This document shows positions 53,701-59,203 of a stretch of DNA of 59,203 nucleotides, piece by piece. Made by a program: the position numbers and the translations under genes. Under the pieces are notes generated by a model, which was given only the letters and a program-made list of their open reading frames with translations, had not been told where the DNA came from and searched no databases. The DNA is taken from the NCBI GenBank assembly GCA_020054235.1, contig JAGVLQ010000010.1, forward strand, positions 1 to 59,203. The letters are read 5' to 3'. Position 1 is the stretch's first letter, and every line of letters begins with the position of its first letter. The stretch comes from Candidatus Babeliales bacterium. Lineage in GTDB: Bacteria > Babelota > Babeliae > Babelales > JACPOV01.

Positions 53701-54273
53701 AGCAGCATTAGTAGGAAATAAGAGAATATTTTTTTGTGAATCAGTTTTTAACGCAAGCGGTGTCGTTTGCCATGTTGCATCAGCTGCTTGACATCCGGGG
53801 CTGTATGCTGCATCTAAATCATAATAAGGAAAGGGAAAACACAGATTAATACCACGTGTTGTTGGATCACTATTTGCTTGATTTGGTGCCTCTAAATATT
53901 GCAAAATAAGTGGATCAGCAATAAGAGGCGCTTGTTGAAAAAGTTCTGCAGGCCAAACATTCGTTGATGGCACATTGCGCGCAACAAAGTAGCCATCAGT
54001 TGAATCGGTTTCCATTTTACCGGTAGCCCAGAGCATTGCCCCACCTAACCAAGAATGCAAGCGATACGGCGGTACTAATGCTTTTGGATTTTGTGCTACC
54101 GTTGTAACACTTACTCGGTTGGGAGCTGCAAGCGGCGGATAATAGGTAGAATCAGGCATTCCGGAAACAGCATCAATATTTTGTGTTTGAAAAAAAGCTT
54201 TTCCGGATATAATGGGGCTACCAATACTATTTGATGGCCTCAACAAAAGCAGTATTAAAATAATAAATTGCAT
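50737..54273 (-). CDS. Secreted GH81 endo-beta-1,3-glucanase
   Basis: A very large exported enzyme of 1178 residues. The ATG at 54273 is preferred because AAGGAG lies immediately upstream, whereas the longer TTG start at 54294 would read through that site. A signal peptide (MQFIILILLLLRPSNSIG) follows. The C-terminal half has the GH81 catalytic layout: FNDHHYQLGYWISAAALAAL with the catalytic Asp near residue 760, and DQWAGHGWADGIQ leading to SGHNENSVGEALQGY with the active-site Glu near 860. The N-terminal 500 residues resemble the GH81 beta-sandwich. It would cut beta-1,3-glucan of algal, fungal or protist-cyst walls, pointing to such a host or to feeding on its storage polymer. Confidence 0.9.
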   Translation of the reverse strand: MQFIILILLLLRPSNSIGSPIISGKAFFQTQNIDAVSGMPDSTYYPPLAAPNRVSVTTVAQNPKALVPPYRLHSWLGGAMLWATGKMETDSTDGYFVARNVPSTNVWPAELFQQAPLIADPLILQYLEAPNQANSDPTTRGINLCFPFPYYDLDAAYSPGCQAADATWQTTPLALKTDSQKNILLFPTNAAPIDGQAVGSLWAPDSILVDRMGDWDVDLIFQNPANPYIKTPFSDPSGQGEYIKLTCAQGSPFVFVECRGVEFIGISNRMVGDQSSGLLAPATTAAAVPGVSKVSYARLGGNQNNPAIFAEGSTLNPPGLQDNFTTWAVYFKNDIGITFVPGLVTTQPQNSYLQFPNTTQKFYFVIAGIPTIFAYPTQGQTYAQAIAQTGNDVDAYAQEMGKFAFNFLTDTVITYSVTCQTFLETCFTTSLVNPYSDSSMVAAESTVMCLMPHHYQDQTFAPGLRPIVLDLDGSTDFAPTGADNLFYWSVRGNLKAILGNSFKTNYIFSNFLPGMPTPFWTDMVNTQAGPFSIGQLLFDNIDNEYINNLANKAFAPWNTGYYANDKGIYDVGKSLAKAAKETSLVLQFLQGIQDNANAGDFFHTFFFNTLIEQQYNNVISLPDRPGAFNAPESKPRLQALQDGLKSSIVGTTMPMLAGVQGAIANYFLQNPLVTKGKAPFAFYNLSHYAYYDPIGNMVMLYPSAGEPQNPGTTPTPWPSRDQTLPIHSIFGEVGGQEVNLGKSIGIVWESFGVANAFNDHHYQLGYWISAAALAALYDGAWSTTADAGIAWGAETNYGQAIDQLVKDICFNKENNGVDLSFYNNPSMKFAKLNFFDQWAGHGWADGIQATIAGGSSGHNENSVGEALQGYASIILWGMATGRKDIVDLGIYLYTTASYAMDSYFFDKNLNLKKGQLPTIAFVPVTTKTMDPTYPVGTAFIDTTIHSSSGGQPTSSGAPKIAQAVINYSSDFGQTPENIKLITAFPCSAWSLVFGRNKDYLNAWNASMDTAAFVATIPPGITTSNDCWQITFDGNMNMLRMLGGNTIAFGQTDLNPMTAPTPYQFMLNVFTMFGPTPPWGSQGGAFVDPTQSINEVLHFMHVIDHYGTPDWTVFGHAIPDKDALVFTAAFTKDSTTTYFAYNPTLEEKTVQFADIATKTPLVSFTVKPKRWAMSPQPST

Positions 54274-54571
54274 CTCTCTCCTTTTTGTTCTCAAAATTTA
54301 GATTTAACCCTAGATGTTTTTATATTTTTTACAAGAAGGAAATGCTGCAAAAAAACAAAATTTCACTTGTAATACTAGTTAAGAAATTCTTAATCGCATC
54401 CAAATCAAATCTTCTAATTGCAACTTACTTAATTTTACAACAACATTTCTTTTCGATTTGCTTTACTGCTGCAATAAATCTGGTATCTTTATCTTTTAAT
54501 TAGATTTTCATACCAACGTTTATAATTTATCTCAATGTCTCACTTTAAACACTATGATTAAGGACTAATTA
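54274..54571. other. Divergent intergenic region
   Basis: About 300 AT-rich bases between the divergent GH81 and NUDIX genes. Both promoters must lie here but no clear -35/-10 pair is seen. No RNA gene or repeat is recognised. Confidence 0.5.
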
Positions 54572-54985
54572 ATGAGTAATATCAAAATTGGATGTGAAGT
54601 TTTTTTAATAAACAATAATTCTGTTTTGTTGGGAAAAAGAAAAAATTGTTATGGTGAGGGAATGTGGGCGTTACCTGGAGGGCATTTAGAATATGGAGAA
54701 ACAATAACAGACTGTGCAAAAAGGGAACTTATAGAAGAACTTGGTATTACAGCACTGGAATTAAAATTAATTTCAATAATTGAGAACATTGATGAACGAG
54801 GCCATTATGTTCATATATCATTTTTATTAGAACGCTTTGTAGGTGAAATACAATGCATGGAGCCTGATCTCTGCTATGAATGGAAATTTTTTGATATTTT
54901 CAATCTCCCAGAGAATATATTTAAACCACATCAAAACATATTTAAAAACTATTTTAAAAATACACTTTATCTTGAAAACAAATAA
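54572..54985 (+). CDS. NUDIX hydrolase (MutT/NUDT-like)
   Basis: A 137-residue enzyme that hydrolyses nucleoside diphosphates linked to X. The Nudix box is complete: Gly37, Glu43 and RELIEELGI at 51-59 (GHLEYGETITDCAKRELIEE). WALPGGHL precedes it. MutT/NUDT1 or NUDT15-like house-cleaning of oxidised or modified nucleotides is the family expectation. AAGGA precedes the ATG. The stop is three bases before the radical SAM start, so this gene opens a tightly packed three-gene cassette. The region is more AT-rich than the housekeeping part of the window. Confidence 0.93.
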   Translation: MSNIKIGCEVFLINNNSVLLGKRKNCYGEGMWALPGGHLEYGETITDCAKRELIEELGITALELKLISIIENIDERGHYVHISFLLERFVGEIQCMEPDLCYEWKFFDIFNLPENIFKPHQNIFKNYFKNTLYLENK

Positions 54986-54988
54986 ACT

Positions 54989-56116
54989 ATGAATACGCTT
55001 AAATTTATTTTTATAGTATTATTAGAAATTTGTTTTTTGAACAATGTTAATGGAATGAGCTTCAGCCCAAACAAAACTCTATCCATCAAGAAACAATCAA
55101 AAATTGCAGGGTTACAAGCTATTGCAAAAAACAAACCAATAAATTTCCCTTCAAAAAAAAATGTAATTGGAAAATCACAATCGAAGATTGTAGGGTTACA
55201 AACTATTACGCAGCACAGAAGTTTTTGCAATAGCATAAAGCCTAGCTACCGAGCCCCCGAAACAATTGATTTTAATATCAATGGCATTTGTAATTTGGAT
55301 TGTAAATGGTGTTGGGGACCAGCTCATAATGCAAAGGAAGATATTACGCTTAGAGAATGGAAAAATTTAGCATCTAATTTAAAAAAGTTAGGAACTAAAA
55401 GCATAGTTTTTACCGGTGGGGAGACATTACTTAAAAAAGACTTGCCCGAATTAGCACGTTACATAAAGGCAGAGCTAGGATTACGTACAACTTTATCAAG
55501 CAATGGGTTATTATTAGTAAAAAGGGGCCCATCTATACTCCCTTTTATCGATGATCTTGGTTTGCCATTAGATGGCCATAGCATAGAAGTAAATTCATCT
55601 ATGCGAAAAGGTACGATTCTTCATTTTTCAAAAGTTTTAGAAGCAATTCGATTTACTCAAAATAATTTTGAAAATATAAAACTCACGGTAAGGACAGTAG
55701 CCGCATCCCCGAATATAGAATCTCTTCATCTAATCGGAAGAACAATGTTGGAGGCAGGTATAGATCCCAAAAAAATGCGATGGAAAATATATCAAGTTAG
55801 TCCAATTGGTCCTCGTAAAGATGTAATATTAAACAGTGATTTGTTAATAACAAAAAAACATTTTGAAGAAGCTATTGAAAAATCAAAGCTAATAAATCCT
55901 TTATTTACAATCGAGTCACAGCCATATGAGAATTCATTTGGCCGGTATTTCCACATATTTCCTGACGGAAAAAGTCATATCGTAATCCAAGGAAAGGACA
56001 ATTTTCCCGAAGAACTTCCCATGGGGAATATAATTAAAGATTTTGACGCTGTAATTAAAAATGTTAATAAACAATTTAATTTCGATATAAACCATAAACA
56101 TGGCGATAATAACTAA
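54989..56116 (+). CDS. Radical SAM enzyme with exported-type N-terminus
   Basis: A 375-residue protein. The cluster motif is C-x3-C-x2-C (CNLDCKWCWGP, Cys101, Cys105, Cys108) followed by FTGGETLL near 141-148, so it binds a 4Fe-4S cluster and SAM. No C-terminal SPASM cysteine set is visible. The N-terminus is unusual: a signal-like hydrophobic stretch (MNTLKFIFIVLLEICFLNNVNGM) and an imperfect repeat (QSKIAGLQAI at 36-45 and QSKIVGLQTI at 64-73). Export of an oxygen-labile enzyme is unexpected. It starts three bases after the NUDIX stop without its own Shine-Dalgarno and is followed two bases later by a methyltransferase. The substrate is unknown. Confidence 0.85.
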   Translation: MNTLKFIFIVLLEICFLNNVNGMSFSPNKTLSIKKQSKIAGLQAIAKNKPINFPSKKNVIGKSQSKIVGLQTITQHRSFCNSIKPSYRAPETIDFNINGICNLDCKWCWGPAHNAKEDITLREWKNLASNLKKLGTKSIVFTGGETLLKKDLPELARYIKAELGLRTTLSSNGLLLVKRGPSILPFIDDLGLPLDGHSIEVNSSMRKGTILHFSKVLEAIRFTQNNFENIKLTVRTVAASPNIESLHLIGRTMLEAGIDPKKMRWKIYQVSPIGPRKDVILNSDLLITKKHFEEAIEKSKLINPLFTIESQPYENSFGRYFHIFPDGKSHIVIQGKDNFPEELPMGNIIKDFDAVIKNVNKQFNFDINHKHGDNN

Positions 56117-56117
56117 T

Positions 56118-56801
56118 ATGAAAAAAACATTACTCTTTGTTTGTCTAATTGTAGGCATTTCACCAATAAAAGCTGAATTAAATTTAACGCAAAAGGAAGA
56201 AATTTTATCTCAATTGTCCAAAGAACGATACTTTCCTTATCAGGATATCATTATTAATAATGAAGTAATTTTTAGAGGAGTTGGACCCGATTGTAATTCA
56301 CGGTACGAAGCTATTAGTAAAATTATAGCTAAATATAACAGGCCTATTAAGATTTTAGACCTAGGTGCAAGCAATGGATATTTTAGTTTGAGAATTGCTC
56401 ATGATTTTGATGCTCTCTGCGTTATGATCGATGTTTCGGATAGGCTATGTAATATTTGTCAACTGAATTACAAAATCCCCAACCTTGTTTATTTAAAAAA
56501 AGAGCTTTCATTATATGATTTAACAGTATTATGCCAACATGAGCATTTTGATGTTGTATTAGCGCTTAATGTAGTACACCATATGGAGCCCTGGAAAGAA
56601 ATCTTAGATATTATATTTCAATTAGGGGATACAATAATTATAGAAACACCACCGGCTAATGATAATCGAGTACAAGAAACCCCAAGCATCCCTTTAATAG
56701 AAGAATACCTACTAAATAAAGACGGTAGAAGCATTATAGCAAAAACTCCACGGGCGGCTGCTAAAAATTTTGATGAAATAATTACTTTAGATACGCCATA
56801 G
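56118..56801 (+). CDS. Class I SAM-dependent methyltransferase with signal peptide
   Basis: A 227-residue protein. The ATG at 56118, one base after the radical SAM stop, gives a signal peptide (MKKTLLFVCLIVGISPIKAEL); an in-frame ATG at 56100 would spoil it. The SAM site is ILDLGASNGYFSLRIA near 79-94, and VLALNVVHHMEPWKEI near 148-163 follows. RYFPYQDI and FRGVGPDCNSRYEAI lie before the domain. It is the third gene of the NUDIX-radical SAM cassette. Its last residues (IITLDTP) are read from the same bases as the 3' end of the recombinase (15-base convergent overlap), so the C-terminus could have been trimmed by integration. Confidence 0.82.
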   Translation: MKKTLLFVCLIVGISPIKAELNLTQKEEILSQLSKERYFPYQDIIINNEVIFRGVGPDCNSRYEAISKIIAKYNRPIKILDLGASNGYFSLRIAHDFDALCVMIDVSDRLCNICQLNYKIPNLVYLKKELSLYDLTVLCQHEHFDVVLALNVVHHMEPWKEILDIIFQLGDTIIIETPPANDNRVQETPSIPLIEEYLLNKDGRSIIAKTPRAAAKNFDEIITLDTP

Positions 56802-58244
56802 TGTATAATCAGCGTTTTCTAGTAGTACATCAAACGGCTTATTAGCCTCCCAGACGACATAACTCTCTTTCAATTGCAAGTTCGATAGTAAGAACTTGAT
56901 AAGCACTCTTTTTTCTTCAACTTCAGAACTCACAAAAAGATCGTACGAGCGATTTGCTAGATCTATAATATGTTTTGTGGTGATAAAGTAGTTGTCATCG
57001 GCTTCTTGTAATTGCTCTAAACGGATAGCAATATCGGTCACTTCGCCCCGGAGGTTTTGGTAAAATCTGTCATACTCACTCTCAGTAATTCTCCCTTTGA
57101 GTTTATCCATGTATAAATTATCAAGCATAGAGGTAAGGGATTTATGCTCCTTGATGAGCTTATCATAATGTTGCTTTTGAAATTCAATTTTATCTTTATG
57201 AGTCTGTTCTAAAGTCTCCTTTATTTGCTCGGCAATTTCTAGTGGCATTTGCATGCGTTTAAACACAGTAGCCAACTGCCGGGTAATCTCTTCTTCTCGC
57301 AACCATTTTGCATCATGTTTGCCATTGTATTGTGTGCAATGATAATAGACAAAGCCTTTATGTTTTTCTGGCGTTATGGCTAGACCACAGTGTGCACAGC
57401 GGATAAGGCCGCGATAAATATACGGCTTGCCGGCGTATTTATATTTTTTCTTGTTATAACTTTTTTTCACGTCTTGCACTTGTTCAAATAATGCTTGGCT
57501 AATAAGCGGTGGATATTTGTGTGGATACTGTTTTTCTTTGACAACCATGACGCCATAATAAAAATGATTTTTAAATACTTTATCAAGAAAGCTTACTGTC
57601 CAGCTAATGCCATAATCATCTTTCATTTTTTTGCATAACAGCGCCATGGAATAAGCGCCCGTTGCATAAAGCTCAAATGCTTTTCTGACAATATGTGCAG
57701 CATAGTCGTCAATAACGATTTCTTTTGATGTATCATTTACCGTTTTGTTAACGTACCCATAGGGTGCTTTGCTTATCCATTCACCATTACGTAGTTTTTG
57801 TTCTATGGCGCGCTTTACATTGTCGCCGATGGCATCTGAATAATATTTTGCAAGCCCAAGGCTAATACCAAATTGGAATTTTTCTACCGCTGAAATCTTG
57901 CTGTTAATAATTTGGCCTTCGGAGGTGAAATGCAATTCAATGTGATCGCTTAATGCTTTTTCATAAAGCGCTGAAATGCGTTTGTCAAAAACGTTACGCG
58001 ATAATCTATCTACTTTATCGCAGCACACAACAATCTTTTCTTTTTGCTCTAAAATAAAATCGATAATTTTATCAAATTCGGTACGTTTACTTTTGTAGGC
58101 GCTTTCATCAAAACTACATATTTGCAAAATTTCAAAACCCCTGCGTTGACAATATTGCTCAAGACGAGCAACTTGTGCGGGTAACGAGTTGCCGGCTTCT
58201 TTCTGTTCTTCGGTGCTTACGCGAGCGATGAGGATTGCTTTCAT
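56787..58244 (-). CDS. Large serine recombinase
   Basis: A 485-residue site-specific recombinase. The resolvase domain starts LIARVSTEEQKEAGNS with the nucleophile at Ser10, and VVCCDKVDRLSRNVFDKRI is the helical part of the active site. A recombinase domain (APYGYVNK...EIVIDDYAAHIVRKAF) follows, then a zinc ribbon (RCAHCGLAITPEKHKG, YYHC) near 285-310 and a coiled coil (EHKSLTSMLDNLY). These enzymes integrate and excise phages and integrative elements. It converges on the methyltransferase and is divergent from the dCTPase. No other phage or conjugation genes are seen in the remaining window. Confidence 0.94.
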   Translation of the reverse strand: MKAILIARVSTEEQKEAGNSLPAQVARLEQYCQRRGFEILQICSFDESAYKSKRTEFDKIIDFILEQKEKIVVCCDKVDRLSRNVFDKRISALYEKALSDHIELHFTSEGQIINSKISAVEKFQFGISLGLAKYYSDAIGDNVKRAIEQKLRNGEWISKAPYGYVNKTVNDTSKEIVIDDYAAHIVRKAFELYATGAYSMALLCKKMKDDYGISWTVSFLDKVFKNHFYYGVMVVKEKQYPHKYPPLISQALFEQVQDVKKSYNKKKYKYAGKPYIYRGLIRCAHCGLAITPEKHKGFVYYHCTQYNGKHDAKWLREEEITRQLATVFKRMQMPLEIAEQIKETLEQTHKDKIEFQKQHYDKLIKEHKSLTSMLDNLYMDKLKGRITESEYDRFYQNLRGEVTDIAIRLEQLQEADDNYFITTKHIIDLANRSYDLFVSSEVEEKRVLIKFLLSNLQLKESYVVWEANKPFDVLLENADYTLWRI

Positions 58245-58308
58245 TTATTGCCTTTATTGAAAGTTTTTTAATTTTTTTTGTACATCGACACTTACATGCA
58301 AAACATAT

Positions 58309-58323
58309 AGTATAGATTATACT
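58309..58323. promoter_or_regulatory. 15-base dyad between recombinase and dCTPase genes
   Basis: AGTATA-GAT-TATACT is a perfect inverted repeat with a three-base spacer. TATACT and its mirror TATAGT-like bases resemble -10 boxes. It is centrally placed between two divergent genes and could be an operator. It could also be chance in AT-rich DNA. Confidence 0.3.
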
Positions 58324-58352
58324 GAAAACCCCTATTAATTAAGAGTTTAATA

Positions 58353-58709
58353 ATGGATAAATATACAACAATAGAAGATTTGAAACATCTTGTTCAAAAG
58401 TTCACTCAAGAAAGAGATTGGGATAAGTTTCTTTTTCCAAAAACAATAAGTATTTACCTGTCAGTTGAAGCTTCTGAGTTGTTAGAGAAATTTATTTTTG
58501 TTGATAATAATGAATCAAAGCAATGTCTTATAGATAAGCAAAAAGAAATAGAAGAAGAATTAGCTGATATTGCTTACTGGATTTTGCAAATGTGCTGGAT
58601 TTATAAAATTGACTTAGCAACAGCACTTGATAAAAAAATAAAAGCTAATGCACAGAAATATCCTGTAGAAAAAGCAAAAGGAAATACTAAAAAATATAAT
58701 GAGCTTTAA
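58353..58709 (+). CDS. MazG-like dCTP pyrophosphatase (DCTPP1/RS21-C6 type)
   Basis: A 118-residue all-alpha NTP pyrophosphatase. RDWDKFLFPKTISIYLSVEA followed by SELLEKF is the family N-terminus, EEELADIAYWIL gives the metal-binding E-x-x-E/D set, and the end KYPVEKAKGNTKKYNEL mirrors the C-terminus of DCTPP1. Such enzymes degrade dCTP and modified dCTP analogues to dCMP, cleaning the nucleotide pool. AAGAG is a weak Shine-Dalgarno. The gene is divergent from the recombinase with about 108 bases between. Together with the NUDIX gene it gives two nucleotide-hydrolysing enzymes in the mobile-looking end. Confidence 0.9.
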   Translation: MDKYTTIEDLKHLVQKFTQERDWDKFLFPKTISIYLSVEASELLEKFIFVDNNESKQCLIDKQKEIEEELADIAYWILQMCWIYKIDLATALDKKIKANAQKYPVEKAKGNTKKYNEL

Positions 58710-58965
58710 ATAGTAGATACTATTTTACTTCCGCACATTTTCAATGCTTCATTTTTACAATGCATTCTCTTATAAATTCCAACTCTTCGAGTTTTTTTGA
58801 TAACATTATTTGTTTTGCGTCAATCAGAAGGCGGTGAAAAATAAAAAAAAATTGCTTAAGTTTTTATTTTAAAATATACAATATATTTTTTTAAGCTTGA
58901 ATATGCTCATAACTTAAAAAATCATTAATATTTTTGGCAAATCATAAATTAAATTAAAGGTAACA
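58710..58965. other. AT-rich intergenic region
   Basis: 256 very AT-rich bases before the last gene. No promoter pair, terminator or RNA gene is convincing. Confidence 0.5.
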
Positions 58966-59203
58966 ATGAAAAAATTATTTACTGGAATAATGATTTCTCT
59001 AATATTTAATCTTTCGGCTACAATTAAAATAAATAATAGTGATATTAATACAATTGCCAAGCCAGAACAGGTTATTTCTTATAAAACTGAAACTAGTAAT
59101 AATATCGCATTTTTCTTTAATGATAATAATTTACAATTAGGCTCCGTTTCCCTAGAAAATTTAGATGCTATAAAAGAATCTTATGCTCAACTCACAACTC
59201 AAA
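58966..59203 (+). CDS. Exported protein, truncated by window end
   Basis: The frame opens at an ATG with AAAGG at good distance and stays open for 79 codons to the window end. It starts with a signal peptide (MKKLFTGIMISLIFNLSATIK). The readable mature part (NNSDINTIAKPEQVISYKTE and SVSLENLDAIKESYAQL) is Asn-rich and not recognised. It is probably another member of the exported, variable proteins of this genome. Confidence 0.7.
   Translation, partial: MKKLFTGIMISLIFNLSATIKINNSDINTIAKPEQVISYKTETSNNIAFFFNDNNLQLGSVSLENLDAIKESYAQLTTQ

Noticed and set aside
54989-56116. Viperin-type antiviral radical SAM enzyme
   Set aside because: The cluster motif context (CNLDCKWCWGP) and the C-terminal region do not match the viperin pattern, and no nucleotide kinase partner is adjacent.
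1-59203. CRISPR arrays and insertion sequences
   Set aside because: No regularly spaced direct repeats, cas-like proteins, transposases or terminal inverted repeats were seen.

Overview
The window comes from a low-GC bacterial chromosome with a Gram-negative-type envelope (aromatic-ended beta-barrel proteins, Sec signal peptides, two ABC binding proteins that lack a lipobox). Many secreted proteins, WD40 repeats, a secreted SET-domain protein, M48 peptidases, several importers for host-type nutrients and visible gene decay point to an intracellular or host-dependent bacterium. The best guess is a member of Candidatus Dependentiae (TM6, relatives of Babela); this is inference from gene content, since no rRNA marker lies in the window.

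Layout. 1-3757: two tandem exported WD40-type proteins, then a convergent exported SET-domain protein. 3899-13820: housekeeping block (dnaE, a TPR-like protein, tRNA-Phe followed by pheS without pheT, galU, two tiny exported Cys-containing proteins, ppsA). 13820-22285: a decayed PEBP gene, brnQ, a small lipoprotein, a glycosyltransferase, a PQQ-type propeller protein, nupC, an outer-membrane barrel and an exported EEP-family phosphodiesterase. 22282-26611: rpmE-prfA, then a TrpR/YerC-type regulator whose promoter overlaps a dyad operator, in an operon with a complete polar amino-acid ABC importer. 26612-31743: a duplicated exported gene pair, a DUF1622 protein, an exported GNAT, an M48 peptidase with an adjacent catalytically dead copy, and a DoxX protein. 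31786-36826: two methyltransferases, an EamA exporter and a DEAD-box helicase. 37032-42367: a cluster of fast-evolving exported proteins sharing a C-terminal membrane module, with signs of frameshift decay, then a barrel and a YVTN propeller. 42537-50702: exported GNAT, an ilvE-TrpXYZ-type ABC operon, exported amine oxidase, exported phosphoribosyltransferase, a DHFR/RibD-like protein and a Lpg1974-like porin. 50737-54273: a large secreted GH81 beta-1,3-glucanase. 54572-59203: a mobile-looking end with NUDIX, radical SAM and methyltransferase genes in tandem, a large serine recombinase, a dCTPase-type MazG protein and the start of another exported protein.

Two themes tie the window together. 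First, it is rich in nutrient import (polar amino acids, branched-chain amino acids, a TrpXYZ-like system, nucleosides), as expected of a host-dependent cell. Second, an unusual number of enzymes that normally act in the cytosol (SET methyltransferase, two GNATs, EEP phosphodiesterase, phosphoribosyltransferase, flavin amine oxidase, radical SAM enzyme, class I methyltransferase) begin with a Sec-type signal sequence. This suggests an enzymatic secretome acting in the periplasm or in the host. Many of these signal sequences end in a recurrent small residue-Met-(Glu/Gln/Asp) junction.
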